A stretch of 64,000 nucleotides of DNA from Erwinia rhapontici. Its GTDB lineage: Bacteria > Pseudomonadota > Gammaproteobacteria > Enterobacterales > Enterobacteriaceae. The notes beneath the pieces were generated by a model, which saw nothing but the letters and a program-made list of their open reading frames with translations, searched no databases and was not told where the DNA came from. Within the stretch, counting starts at the first letter, position 1. Every line of letters starts with the position of its first letter. The DNA lies in contig NZ_VRKO01000012.1 of NCBI RefSeq assembly GCF_012271765.1, positions 1-64,000 on the forward strand, read 5' to 3'. The translations under genes were made by a program, and so were the position numbers. This document shows, piece after piece, positions 49,422 to 58,661 of the stretch.

Positions 49422-52402
49422 TTCTTGTAGACGCTCCCGCTGTCAATCCAGTAATGCGCCATACCTGAAGCGCTGCTGGCCAGCGTATTCAGACGCAGGC
49501 GCAGATGCTCCAGCGGCACCTGGCTGCCATCATCCAGAGTGGCATCGGCAATATCAAACCGTTCCGGGCCAAATTCACCAAACGGACGGCTGACCGCCAG
49601 CTTGATACGTAACACTTTATCGCCCGCAACGCTGCGCGCCAGCTGAGAATCCACAATGGTCAATGTATAGAGCGGCGAAGCAGGCCAGCGGTCGTTATCC
49701 AACTGACGGAAGCCAAGCGTGATGGCCCCGCGCACCTGGAAGCGGCTGCGGACATCCAGCGTGAAGTTGTGCTGATCCAGATCGATATCACTGTACCAGA
49801 CGTTTTCGGCCGTCAGTGCGCCGGTGCCGTCGAGCATGCCAAGATAGCGGATTGTTGAGTACGGCTGGAAATCACCGGCTTTAAACCAGAAGTTAGCCAG
49901 TCGCAGGTCAAGTGACAGCAGGCATAGCATCGCACCCACCGCCGCCGTTGATTTCGGGTTCTCGATTTTTCCCTGCTTGTTGAACGGATACCAGTCATTG
50001 GTGTGGTAGCCATCCAGCGACAGAATGCGGCTGACCGGCAGCGGTTGCAGATGGCGGAACAGCGCCTGAACACCGGGGAAGCGCGAAGGGCGCCCGGTCA
50101 GCAACAGCACGTCACAATCATAAACCGCCACCACTTCGGACATGGAACGCAGGCTGTGCGTGATATTCATACGCGGGGAGAGGAACTCCGCATGCAGTTT
50201 GCTGAGGCGCACAATCAGCGGCACCGAGAGAATATCAAAGCCTTTGGCTTCGCCCGGCAGCTCGCGCTGGATCTCGCGGTTAATATAGTCGAGTAATTTT
50301 TCCGTCGGTGCCTGTGCCAGCAGTTCACCAAAGCGGGCATCAATTTCAGCCGTCAGATCGAGCGGGTCGAAAGTCTCATAGGCTTCGAGGATCGCCTGGC
50401 CCAGCGGAATAAACAGTTGTAATGTCACCTGCTGACGCAGCGTGGAGTGCCCGTCAAGACGGCCTTCATGCCCGAACAGACGCGTCATCACTGCTTCCGG
50501 ATTGACCATGCCTGCCTGCTTAAATGCACCCTGCAAAGCGGGCAGCACGTACAGTTGGATCACATCCAGCAGAATATCGTCACCCGCCAGCTTAAAGCCT
50601 TCACGGAACAGCAGGCGCGGCATGATTTTGACGTTGTTGCCCACGCCGTCGTCCAGGCGGTACTGGGTAATCGCCAGGTCGGTGGTGCCGCCGCCAATAT
50701 CAATGGAGGCAATGCGCAGCGTTTTGCCCGCCGGTTCATCGGCGGCGCGCGCGCGATCCGGACGCGCCATGCTGGCGAAGAAGGCTTCGGCACGGCCGCC
50801 AAAGTTCACCTGGGTTTCGTTATACAGGTACACCATCTGCCCACAGGTGGCTTCATCCCACTCCATCTGCACATCCGGCACCGGTACGCTGCTTTTGGCT
50901 TTATCAGCGGCGCTGGTGAAATCATCATCCATCGGGTGCCAGCCCATCGCTTTCCACACCAGTGCAATGGCTTCCAGCATCCGGCGGCGGAAGATCTCAC
51001 GTTCCGGCTTTGGCATCGCCGACGGCAGGGTGAGGATAATATTGCGCAGCTGGCGCGGGGCGCTGCTGTGCAGCATCTTCTGGCGTTGCAGCGGGCTGTT
51101 CATCTGCAACAGCGCCTGCGCCAGCAGTTCAGAAAGCATCAGGCTCATCACCGAACTGCGGCTGTAGTGCGGCGCGAACACCGGCAGGCGTTCTTCCAGC
51201 GGAATGCTGTAGAGCGGCTGGCCCTCGTCATTGATCAGATAGGTCAGCGGCAGTGCCGTCGCCAGCGGTTCCTGCAACACATTGCCCGGCGTGCGGCTGA
51301 AGCGCCAGCCCGGCGTATAGCTCTCTTCATCCCACAGATAACGACGCGGGCTGGAGAGACCGGTGGCGCCTTCAGTGCCAAGGCGCTGTAACGCCAGCTG
51401 CCCGGCTTCACGGCCGACGCGGGTAATGGAAGGCCAGATAAAGGCATCATCACGGCCACTTTCCAATGAGAAGTTCTGCTTACCAAAACTGGCCTGGGCG
51501 AACTCCACCCGGCTTTCAAACAGCTCGTTATACAGCTGATGCGGCTCGCTGAGGTTACGCATCTGCAATTCGTAGGTGTGCTTCAGCCCCTGATGATCGT
51601 CAACATGATCTTCCACCATGATGCCGCAGGTGTGTGAGTTGCCGACGTCGAGGATCAAATCAACGGCAATGGCGGGTTCCTGAAGGGTGGCCGCGCTGAT
51701 TTTCAGCTCCGGCACGGAGAGTTGCTGACCGAGCAGATGCAGAATATTCAGATAGTGTGCCTGGTACTCGAACTCACGCAGTGATGCTTTGATGTTCACC
51801 TGCGGGCGCTGTTCCAGCGTGGCGGCTGCCTGAGTAAAGGCCTCGCGCAGCCAGCCGTCAATCCAGGTGTGATCGAGAAACTCACCCAGTTCATCGCTGC
51901 GATGGGCCAGCGCAAAACTGACGCCGTTCTTCACATCGTTAACGTTCAGCGCCAGCGATTCATCCTCTCCATCGGCCCAGACTTTGGTATCGAACGCCAG
52001 CACCACGCGGTGAGTATTACCATTGGCGTCCGGCGTATCCAGTGCCACGATGCGCACGCGTGCCCAGTTATCCGGCCCACCAATAAAGGTGCGAGGAGGA
52101 TTAAAACGGAAGAACGGCAGCGGCAACCACTGACCGTTAAGCAGCGTCAGCGACTGTGCCAGCGGGAAGCTGAATTCGGGTTTCACCACTTCCGGTGGTG
52201 TGCCCGCCGCCTGTGGCAGCAGGTATTTCCCGGCCTGCGCGTGATAATTCAGGCGCAGCAGCGGGCCATTCGCGGTCTGACGGACAAATTTTCCCGGCCA
52301 GTCAGCGTTCAGATCCGGGTTTAACGCAAAGTCGAGGAACTGAATGCCGCTGTTCTGAACCAGCGTCATATTCGGTTTGAAGTCAGCAATTGTCGCCAGC
52401 AT
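49418..52402 (-). CDS. srfB: SrfB-family protein (Hsp70/actin-fold ATPase-like)
   Basis: 994 residues. Carries the two phosphate motifs of the actin/Hsp70 fold: VDLILDVGNSHTCGIMV (about 254-270) and ASIDIGGGTTDLAI (about 568-581), and a later LLLTGRPSRFPGVQALF adenosine-type motif. Family SrfB, described in Salmonella as a putative virulence factor. Stop and start overlap with srfA upstream (ATG at 52402) and srfC downstream indicate one transcript. Confidence 0.85.
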   Translation of the reverse strand: MLATIADFKPNMTLVQNSGIQFLDFALNPDLNADWPGKFVRQTANGPLLRLNYHAQAGKYLLPQAAGTPPEVVKPEFSFPLAQSLTLLNGQWLPLPFFRFNPPRTFIGGPDNWARVRIVALDTPDANGNTHRVVLAFDTKVWADGEDESLALNVNDVKNGVSFALAHRSDELGEFLDHTWIDGWLREAFTQAAATLEQRPQVNIKASLREFEYQAHYLNILHLLGQQLSVPELKISAATLQEPAIAVDLILDVGNSHTCGIMVEDHVDDHQGLKHTYELQMRNLSEPHQLYNELFESRVEFAQASFGKQNFSLESGRDDAFIWPSITRVGREAGQLALQRLGTEGATGLSSPRRYLWDEESYTPGWRFSRTPGNVLQEPLATALPLTYLINDEGQPLYSIPLEERLPVFAPHYSRSSVMSLMLSELLAQALLQMNSPLQRQKMLHSSAPRQLRNIILTLPSAMPKPEREIFRRRMLEAIALVWKAMGWHPMDDDFTSAADKAKSSVPVPDVQMEWDEATCGQMVYLYNETQVNFGGRAEAFFASMARPDRARAADEPAGKTLRIASIDIGGGTTDLAITQYRLDDGVGNNVKIMPRLLFREGFKLAGDDILLDVIQLYVLPALQGAFKQAGMVNPEAVMTRLFGHEGRLDGHSTLRQQVTLQLFIPLGQAILEAYETFDPLDLTAEIDARFGELLAQAPTEKLLDYINREIQRELPGEAKGFDILSVPLIVRLSKLHAEFLSPRMNITHSLRSMSEVVAVYDCDVLLLTGRPSRFPGVQALFRHLQPLPVSRILSLDGYHTNDWYPFNKQGKIENPKSTAAVGAMLCLLSLDLRLANFWFKAGDFQPYSTIRYLGMLDGTGALTAENVWYSDIDLDQHNFTLDVRSRFQVRGAITLGFRQLDNDRWPASPLYTLTIVDSQLARSVAGDKVLRIKLAVSRPFGEFGPERFDIADATLDDGSQVPLEHLRLRLNTLASSASGMAHYWIDSGSVYKK

Positions 52403-53853
52403 TATGATTTACTCTCACGCTTCATGGTCATTGGCAGCACGGTGTCGTCGTTATAGCGGCCACTGCATTCGGCAGCACCAGTCAGACCCTGTTTACACAC
52501 CAGTTCCGGCATCTGATAGCGGGAACCGTCGGTGCAGCGTGCTTTGGTGCGGCTGTTAATCACCAGGTTACCGGAAGACATCAGCCCGGCAAACACATCC
52601 ACCTTACAGGTGACGCCACTTCCCTGGGTAATGCGGGCAGTGCCTTTGCCGTTTTTCAGCTGATATTTCAGCATCGGTGGGGTGCCGGTCGGCAGGTTTT
52701 TCTGCACCAGCACACGCCAGTTGCCGTTGAGGAATTTCGTTGAACCAATCTTAACGGCATCCTGCGGCATCACCAGGTCATCTTTGCCTGCCGGACGCGC
52801 ATCCGAGACCGCTTCAGGGGCCGGAGCAGGCTCTGTCGCTGCTACCGCCGGGGTAGCTGGAACAGGTGCAATCACTGCTGCGGCCAGCGGCAGTGTGGTG
52901 GTTTTCACCGGAACCACCGCCGCGGCGCTCGCGACAGGCTGAGGTTCCGGTTGTGGTGCGGGTTCAGCGGCCGTTTGTTTGGCGATGGGCGCATCATGCG
53001 GTTCTTCTGCCGGTTTGTCGCTGCGGTTTTTCAGCTGCACGCCAAAGGTGATCAGCAGAGCAACGGCGGGCAATACCCAGCTGTAACGCAGCCAGATTTT
53101 AGCTTTCGGTTTCGTGGTTGCAGCGGCAGGTGCCACTGGAGCAGACTCTGGCTCGGATTCCTCAACCGCTTCTGGCTCATCGATAATTTCCAGTGCTGGC
53201 ATCGGCGGAACCACCACCGGAGGCGGCACCGGAACAGGCGCGGCCACAGCAGGCTCGGGCGCGATCAGCGGGGCAATCACCGGGGAGACTGTCGCGGCAA
53301 TCGAAGTCGGCGTGACCAGCGGCGCAGCAGCAGGAGCCAGGCGCGACAGACTGAGGGACGGCACATCATCTTCTTCAATGCGCAGACAGTCGAAGACATC
53401 CTGACGTGATTTTTTATCCAGGCTGACAAAGCCCCAGAAGGTAATCACCGGTTTGCCACCGACAAGGTAAACGTAGTTTTGATCGGGGAATTGCAGGGCT
53501 TTGTTGAGCAGGGCGCCAAACAGTTTCTGGCTGGGTTTATCCGACTGCTGCGCACGTTCGCCGATGTCGGCGATGGTGGTCTGACAGGCCAGCAGTTGAT
53601 TCAGTGCTGCGGTGCGCGCGCTGTTGCTGGCAGCGGCCCAGGAGGTGACTTTTCCCTCCACCGGGGAGTACCAGTCAAGGCGGTCTCCGGCATCGTTCGG
53701 CTGCGGGATAGCCAGGCAGTCGGCAACCTGCGATTGTTTTCTCAGGCGCAGGGTTTCGCGCAGTTGCAAAGCCGACAGATAAACGGGCTGCCCGTTCTCA
53801 CCGAGGGCGAGGATAGCGTCGAGATTACCGCTGCGTAAGAAGATTTTTGCCAC
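52402..53853 (-). CDS. srfA: SrfA-family membrane protein
   Basis: 483 residues. A folded N-terminal domain (about 1-165, MAKIFLRSGNLDAILALGE) and a Pro/Ala/Val-rich linker lead to one membrane helix near 250-270 (YSWVLPAVALLITFGVQL), a second Pro/Ala-rich spacer and a C-terminal domain with cysteines (VTCKVDVF, ARCTD, LVCKQG, AECSGRY) suited to the periplasm. First gene of the srfABC operon. The 240 bases upstream are AT-rich and contain its promoter. Confidence 0.75.
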   Translation of the reverse strand: MAKIFLRSGNLDAILALGENGQPVYLSALQLRETLRLRKQSQVADCLAIPQPNDAGDRLDWYSPVEGKVTSWAAASNSARTAALNQLLACQTTIADIGERAQQSDKPSQKLFGALLNKALQFPDQNYVYLVGGKPVITFWGFVSLDKKSRQDVFDCLRIEEDDVPSLSLSRLAPAAAPLVTPTSIAATVSPVIAPLIAPEPAVAAPVPVPPPVVVPPMPALEIIDEPEAVEESEPESAPVAPAAATTKPKAKIWLRYSWVLPAVALLITFGVQLKNRSDKPAEEPHDAPIAKQTAAEPAPQPEPQPVASAAAVVPVKTTTLPLAAAVIAPVPATPAVAATEPAPAPEAVSDARPAGKDDLVMPQDAVKIGSTKFLNGNWRVLVQKNLPTGTPPMLKYQLKNGKGTARITQGSGVTCKVDVFAGLMSSGNLVINSRTKARCTDGSRYQMPELVCKQGLTGAAECSGRYNDDTVLPMTMKRESKS

Positions 53854-54094
53854 GCAAAGAGACCTTATAGTCAGAGTTCGGAAGTAAAAAGCGTGTGTAA
53901 TCAGACTATTTTAGTTGTACGTGACTTAAATCAAATGCGCAAATAAGCAATAAAACAGGTGAGTACTTAGGGCATAACCCGGTGATCTGGTGAAGATTTC
54001 GCCAGTGCTGGTGACCATCGTCATCTGTCGACTGCTGACTGCATGTTCAGTTCTGATATACAGGTTATATTAGTTTCATTAATGACTTCTAATA

Positions 54095-54346
54095 TTGAAT
54101 CGCATAATATCGCATTTTTGGGATCTCGCCCGCGATGGAGTCGTAAACGTGTTAATCGTAGGGCGTACTGCTGGCCCTAAAAATAAAGAGGTTTATGAGG
54201 CTGTTACAGATAAACAAAATGAGTCTCTTAAATGGCTTGTTTCTGAGATTGCTTCTAAATTTAATGTTCCTATGACTGAGGTTTACAGGCATCCTGATAT
54301 AGGAAGGAAAAACAAAACGGAAGCGAGTACAGCAAAATGGAAATAG
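54095..54346 (+). pseudogene. C-terminal remnant of an amidase-type effector
   Basis: The usable part reads VNVLIVGRTAGPKNKEVYEA, LKWLVSEIASKFNVPMTEVY and RHPDIGRKNKTEASTAKW, similar to the end of PGRP-type N-acetylmuramoyl-alanine amidase effectors (..DIFRHPxVSYKxxTEAS). The N-terminal catalytic half is missing and the upstream sequence is AT-rich non-coding DNA. Its end overlaps the immunity-like gene by ten bases, as in effector/immunity pairs. Confidence 0.5.
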
Positions 54347-54735
54347 CAAAATACTTACTTTATGCATTTACACTACTTTCCTTATCTGCTGAGGCAGCAA
54401 GAGAAGTAGCACATGTAAAAATTATCAAGAGTGGTTACTTCGATGAAATCGATAAGGAAGATCCTTACAACTACGCCGAGGGATGTAAATTATTTAAACC
54501 CACCAAAGAGAAACTTATCAACTACTTCTCTAAAGCTGAAGAAAATGGATACGGATGGATGCACGAGTATTACACGCTTTGCATCGCCTCTGGCACGGTA
54601 ACGTTTAAGGACGGCTCTTATGGGGATTAGGTAATGCACGATAGTGGTTATGGATGGGTAACCTTTAAAGATAAGAAGAATGATGGAAAGGAAGTGTCTT
54701 TTCTTCATGTCAATAATGGATGGGGGTTGGAATAG
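54337..54735 (+). pseudogene. Immunity-type protein gene with an internal stop codon
   Basis: Signal peptide (about 1-20) and then EDPYNYAEGCKLFKPTKEKL, GYGWMHEYYTLCIASGTVTF. At 54628-54630 a TAG interrupts the frame after SYGD. Without it the frame continues VMHDSGYGWVTFKDKKNDGK to WGLE and TAG at 54733-54735. A single TGG-to-TAG change explains the break. The exported immunity protein would have protected against the amidase encoded just before. Confidence 0.65.
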
Positions 54736-54766
54736 AAATACCCCCCTCTGTTACCCGGTCCATTCG

Positions 54767-55393
54767 TTATTGCCGTAAACGCACAACATCACCGCCACTG
54801 ATCGCCGCCAGATTCTGCGTGATCTTCTCTGGCGACCAGTCCCACCAGGCGATTTTCTCCAGCTCGGCAATCACTTCATCGCTGAAACGCTGACGGATCA
54901 CCTTCGCCGGGTTTCCTCCTACAATGCTGTAAGCAGGAACATCAGACACCACCACTGAACGTGATGAGATAATCGCGCCGTTACCGATGGTGACGCCGGG
55001 CATAATCAGGCAGTCATAACCCATCCACACGTCATTACCCACGCGGGTGTCGCCTTTATAGGGCAGGTCACCAGGCTCGGGCGCAGCACTTTCCCAGCCG
55101 TTGCCGAAGATAAAGAAAGGGAAGGTAGAGAGGCCGGAGGTCTTATGATTGGCGCCATTCATGATAAATTTCACCCCGCGCGCCAGGGCGCAAAATTTAC
55201 CAATAATCAGCTTATCGCCGATGAACGGGTAGTGATAAAGCACATTACGCTCAAAGTTCTCTGCACCTTCCGGGTCGTCGTAATAGGTGTAATCACCAAT
55301 CAGGATATTGGGGTTGCTCACGCTATTTTTGATAAAGCAGACCTGCGGAAAGCCAGGTAAGGGGTGAAGAGTGGCGGGATCGGGTCCGTGCAT
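54767..55393 (-). CDS. Hexapeptide-repeat acetyltransferase (CatB/Vat-like XAT family)
   Basis: 208 residues. Typical xenobiotic acyltransferase text: NILIGDYTYYDDPEGAENFE, KFCALARGVKFIMNGANHK with the catalytic His in NHK, VGNDVWMGYDCLIMPGVTIG hexapeptide turns and YSIVGGNPAKVIRQRFSDE. Forms a left-handed beta-helix trimer that acetylates a hydroxyl group using acetyl-CoA. Relatives acetylate chloramphenicol or streptogramins, but chromosomal copies often have other substrates. Confidence 0.85.
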   Translation of the reverse strand: MHGPDPATLHPLPGFPQVCFIKNSVSNPNILIGDYTYYDDPEGAENFERNVLYHYPFIGDKLIIGKFCALARGVKFIMNGANHKTSGLSTFPFFIFGNGWESAAPEPGDLPYKGDTRVGNDVWMGYDCLIMPGVTIGNGAIISSRSVVVSDVPAYSIVGGNPAKVIRQRFSDEVIAELEKIAWWDWSPEKITQNLAAISGGDVVRLRQ

Positions 55394-55576
55394 AGATACT
55401 CCTGAAATGAAATCCTGAGGGGCAGTATAGACCGCAGGCCCGGATCGGGTTCAAATCGGGCGCAGCAGATGTAAACTTCTCGTAAATTAAGAACAACCCT
55501 AATCAGAGACGGGTGTTTTTAGCCTGGTGCAGGAGTATTATAGCCGTCTGAAATTACGCTGAGGATAGACCGCTTC

Positions 55577-56011
55577 ATGTTTTCTCGTTCCACGCTCGCC
55601 GCGCTCACGGCCACCTTAATGCTGGCAGGTTGCAGCCACAAAACAACGCAGGCCCCGGCAACGGTAGATGTATCTGCCGCCGAAGCGACACCTGCGGTTT
55701 CCGCGTTTGCTGCCGGCCCGACGCAGCTTAACGTGACCCACGTTATCTCCCGTGCTGACGATGGCTCCTCCGTCATCCTGACCATCGACGGCGTTGAAGC
55801 CGGTACGCTGACGCGCGGAGAAAACAAAGAACTGTTTGTTCCTGAAGGCAAGCATAAGGTCGGTGGCTATGTTCAGACACTGTTCGGCCTGGGCCGTGTG
55901 ACCATTCAGTCGGTGGAAGTCACCACCAAAACGGATCAGGCAACGCATGTGTCCTATTCCGTCACCAAAAACAAACCCGCGTTTACCCTGACAGAAAAAG
56001 CCGCAGGCTGA
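55577..56011 (+). CDS. Lipoprotein, first of a tandem pair
   Basis: 144 residues. Lipobox LMLAGC (Cys19), a low-complexity spacer and a beta-rich domain: GPTQLNVTHVISRADDGSSV, TIDGVEAGTLTRGEN, PEGKHKVGGYVQTLFGLGRV. The domain recalls PEGA-like folds. The next gene encodes a close paralogue, so the pair arose by duplication. Function unknown. Confidence 0.75.
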   Translation: MFSRSTLAALTATLMLAGCSHKTTQAPATVDVSAAEATPAVSAFAAGPTQLNVTHVISRADDGSSVILTIDGVEAGTLTRGENKELFVPEGKHKVGGYVQTLFGLGRVTIQSVEVTTKTDQATHVSYSVTKNKPAFTLTEKAAG

Positions 56012-56146
56012 TGCTGTTCTTACCCTGTTCCACGCAAGGAACAGGGTAATCGCCCCCATTCTCAGACGATCCCTAACCCTGTACTGCCGATCTCTCCGCA
56101 CTGAGCCGCTATAATGGTCAGTTCATTTTCCGATGGAGAGTCTTCC

Positions 56147-56536
56147 ATGTTATATCGCCTTACCCTAACCACCCTCACTGCCGCACTGCTATTGACGGGT
56201 TGCGCGCGCCAATCCGTAGAGGTTCCTGACGATCAGTATGCCCGAGGCCCCACGCAGATTAACGTGTCGCATATTGTGACTCAGACTGATGATGGTTCTG
56301 CGGTCGTCGTCACCGTGGATGGACGAGATGCGGGGGTTCTGGACAATGGCGAAGGGACACTGTTGCATGTGCCGGAAGGCAAACATAAAGTCGGTGGCTA
56401 CGTGCCGACGTTGCTGGGCCGCGTGACGATCCCTTCGGTGGATGTCACCACATCACACAATGAAGTGACGACGGTGGCCTATTCGGTCGCACGGGATAAA
56501 GCGGCGTTTAGTGAAGTCGCCCGCTTACCTGGATAA
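56147..56536 (+). CDS. Lipoprotein, second of a tandem pair
   Basis: 129 residues from the ATG at 56147 (GATGGAGAGTCTTCC upstream). Lipobox LLLTGC (Cys18), short spacer, then RGPTQINVSHIVTQTDDGSA and VPEGKHKVGGYVPTLLGRV, matching the previous protein over its whole domain. It has its own leader region (56012-56146) and is followed by a repetitive tail. Confidence 0.75.
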   Translation: MLYRLTLTTLTAALLLTGCARQSVEVPDDQYARGPTQINVSHIVTQTDDGSAVVVTVDGRDAGVLDNGEGTLLHVPEGKHKVGGYVPTLLGRVTIPSVDVTTSHNEVTTVAYSVARDKAAFSEVARLPG

Positions 56537-56588
56537 AAAGCCAGGATAAAAAGCCTGGATAATAAAAAGGCAGGGATAGTAAAAAAGA
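56525..56588. repeat. Short direct repeats between lipoprotein gene and mqo
   Basis: The phrase GGATAAAAAGCC occurs twice and two variants follow (GGATAATAAAAAGGC, GGATAGTAAAAAAG). Looks like slipped-strand amplification; no coding role seen. Confidence 0.5.
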
Positions 56589-56628
56589 GAGGAGCAGGAA
56601 AGCAGGGAGAGCAGAACAGAAAGAAGAT

Positions 56629-56652
56629 TGCCCCTGGAACAGGCCAGGGGCA
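56629..56652 (-). terminator. Terminator of mqo
   Basis: Perfect TGCCCCTGG/CCAGGGGCA stem with a six-base loop just after the mqo stop, followed on the minus strand by AATCTTCTTTCT. Confidence 0.65.
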
Positions 56653-56658
56653 GGGCGA

Positions 56659-58314
56659 TTACAGCGCCATATCGTGTTGCGGGCTTTCGGCACGCTTCTC
56701 AGGCTGAGAAGGAGCGTCAGACGGCTTAGTATTGTTCATATCAATCACCGGTGGTTTCACCAGCTGCAGGGTCGCTGCGGTATCATCCCACACCTGCTGA
56801 GTCAGCGCGGTGTTGCCATTCAACTGCTGGCCATAGCTTGGAACGATAGTGCGGATCTTGCTCTGCCACTCGGGTGAGTTGAACTGCTCAGGGAACAGCT
56901 TTTTCATCACGTTCAGAGTGATAGGTGCTGCGGTGGAAGCACCCGGAGAAGCACCCAACAGGGCCGCCAGGGTTTTCTGCTGATCGGTCACAATTTCAGT
57001 ACCGAGTTTCAGCACGCCGCCTTTATCTTCATCTTTCTTGATGATCTGCACGCGCTGACCGGCCTGAATCAGTTTCCAGTCTTCTTTACGCGCATTCGGG
57101 TAGTACTCTTTCAGCGCTTCAAAGCGGTCGTTGTCATCCAGCATCACCTGACCAATCAGGTATTTCACCAGGTCGAAGTTATCCATACCCACGTGCGTCA
57201 TTGGCATAAAGTTGCTGGTGGTGGTGGTGCTTAACAGATCAAACAGCGAGCCATTTTTCAGGAACTTGGTAGAGAAGGTCGCGAACGGCCCAAACAGTAC
57301 CACGCGCTTACCGTCAAGGTAGCGGGCATCCAGATGCGGTACAGACATCGGTGGTGCGCCTACTGACGCCTGGCCGTAGACTTTTTCAGTATGCTGTTTG
57401 GTAATCTCAGGGTTTTCGCTCACGAGGAACGAACCACCCACCGGGAAGCCTGCATAGTTATCCGCTTCCGGGATGCCGGTTTTCTGCAGCAGCTTCAACG
57501 CACCGCCGCCTGCACCGATAAAGACGTATTTCGCATCAACGCTGTGCTCTTCACCGCTTTTCACATCGGTGATGGTCACGTGCCAGGAGTTATCGGCATT
57601 ACGTTTAAAATCGGTGGCTTCCGCTGAGGTTTCCAGCGTGAAGTTTTTATCTTTCTTCAGGCTGCCGATCAGCTGACGGGTGATTTCACCGTAGTTAACG
57701 TCAGTTCCGACCGGGGTCCAGGTGGCAGCGATTTTCTGATTAGGATCGCGGCCTTCAATGGTCAGGGGTGCCCACTGTTTAATTTGATTTGGATCGGTAG
57801 AGAATTTCATTCCCTGGAACAGCGTGGTCTGCTGTAACGCTTCATAGCGTTTGGTCAGGTAATTGACGTTGGTGTCACCCCAGACGAAACTCATATGTGG
57901 CGTGGAATTAATAAAGGAGTGCGGGTTATTTAAAATGCCGCGTTTCACCTGTGCGGTCCAGAACTGGCGGGAAATCATAAACTGTTCGTTAATTTCCAGC
58001 GCCTTGGACACATCAATGGAACCGTCTGGACGCTCTGGCGTATAGTTCAGCTCCATATTTGCCGAGTGACCCGTACCGGCATTGTTCCAGCCGTTAGAGG
58101 ATTCAAGGGCCACGCCGTCCAGCTTCTCTACCATCAGCTGTTTCCAGCCTGGCTGAAGTTCCTGTAACCAGGTGCCAAGGGAGGCGCTCATGATACCGCC
58201 ACCGATCAGCAGTACGTCGGTTTTCTGCGTGGCAGGGGTTTCAGCCCAGGTACTGGTGCAAACCAGTAAAGCTGACAGAGAAAGCAGGGGAATCGTTTTT
58301 TTGGAGTTAGACAT
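56659..58314 (-). CDS. mqo: Malate:quinone oxidoreductase
   Basis: 551 residues from the ATG at 58314 (E. coli Mqo 548). N-terminal signal-like segment (about 8-27), then the FAD dinucleotide motif [63 protein letters not shown] and [15 protein letters not shown] match E. coli Mqo nearly word for word, and the end DMAL copies DIAL. It oxidises malate to oxaloacetate and passes electrons to the quinone pool at the membrane. The 270 bases upstream are very AT-rich and suit a regulated promoter. Confidence 0.95.
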   Translation of the reverse strand: MSNSKKTIPLLSLSALLVCTSTWAETPATQKTDVLLIGGGIMSASLGTWLQELQPGWKQLMVEKLDGVALESSNGWNNAGTGHSANMELNYTPERPDGSIDVSKALEINEQFMISRQFWTAQVKRGILNNPHSFINSTPHMSFVWGDTNVNYLTKRYEALQQTTLFQGMKFSTDPNQIKQWAPLTIEGRDPNQKIAATWTPVGTDVNYGEITRQLIGSLKKDKNFTLETSAEATDFKRNADNSWHVTITDVKSGEEHSVDAKYVFIGAGGGALKLLQKTGIPEADNYAGFPVGGSFLVSENPEITKQHTEKVYGQASVGAPPMSVPHLDARYLDGKRVVLFGPFATFSTKFLKNGSLFDLLSTTTTSNFMPMTHVGMDNFDLVKYLIGQVMLDDNDRFEALKEYYPNARKEDWKLIQAGQRVQIIKKDEDKGGVLKLGTEIVTDQQKTLAALLGASPGASTAAPITLNVMKKLFPEQFNSPEWQSKIRTIVPSYGQQLNGNTALTQQVWDDTAATLQLVKPPVIDMNNTKPSDAPSQPEKRAESPQHDMAL

Positions 58315-58562
58315 TTTAAATAACGCATCAATATAGGTTAACAAATTGAGGTGATATTTTAGCGCAATTTAACGAAAAGTTAATAACTATTTATTATGTT
58401 TAAATCAAATCACGAAATTAATTTAATTACTTAACGTTTATTTTAATTACTCGTCAGGTTTATTTAGTTTTAAAACACAAAATAGAGGGTTATTAATTGG
58501 CTGAAAAAGCATGAGAAAAAGAATAATCAAGCTGGCGATTACCGCCAGCGCAATAAGGGCAA

Positions 58563-58621
58563 AAAATGAGGGGGAAGTCGACGGCAGCGAAGGTTCATTT
58601 GCCGTTTTTTCCCCTCATTTT
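58563..58621 (-). terminator. Long terminator hairpin after the PdxI-like gene
   Basis: AAAATGAGGGG (58563-58573) pairs with CCCCTCATTTT (58611-58621), and ACGGCA with TGCCGT inside. The A-run on its left gives a T-run on the minus strand. Confidence 0.7.
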
Positions 58622-58661
58622 CCCCATTGATGTGTTGTTCCGGGCGGTACAGCATGAAATG

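Noticed and set aside
48645..49430. 261-residue plus-strand frame inside srfC
   Set aside because: Antisense shadow of a conserved gene, with no ribosome site.
50447..51391. 314-residue plus-strand frame inside srfB
   Set aside because: Antisense shadow; Arg/His/Gln-rich text typical of the reverse complement of a GC-rich gene.
58511..58630. 39-codon frame in the mqo-pdxI gap
   Set aside because: It is read through the long terminator hairpin and has no ribosome site.
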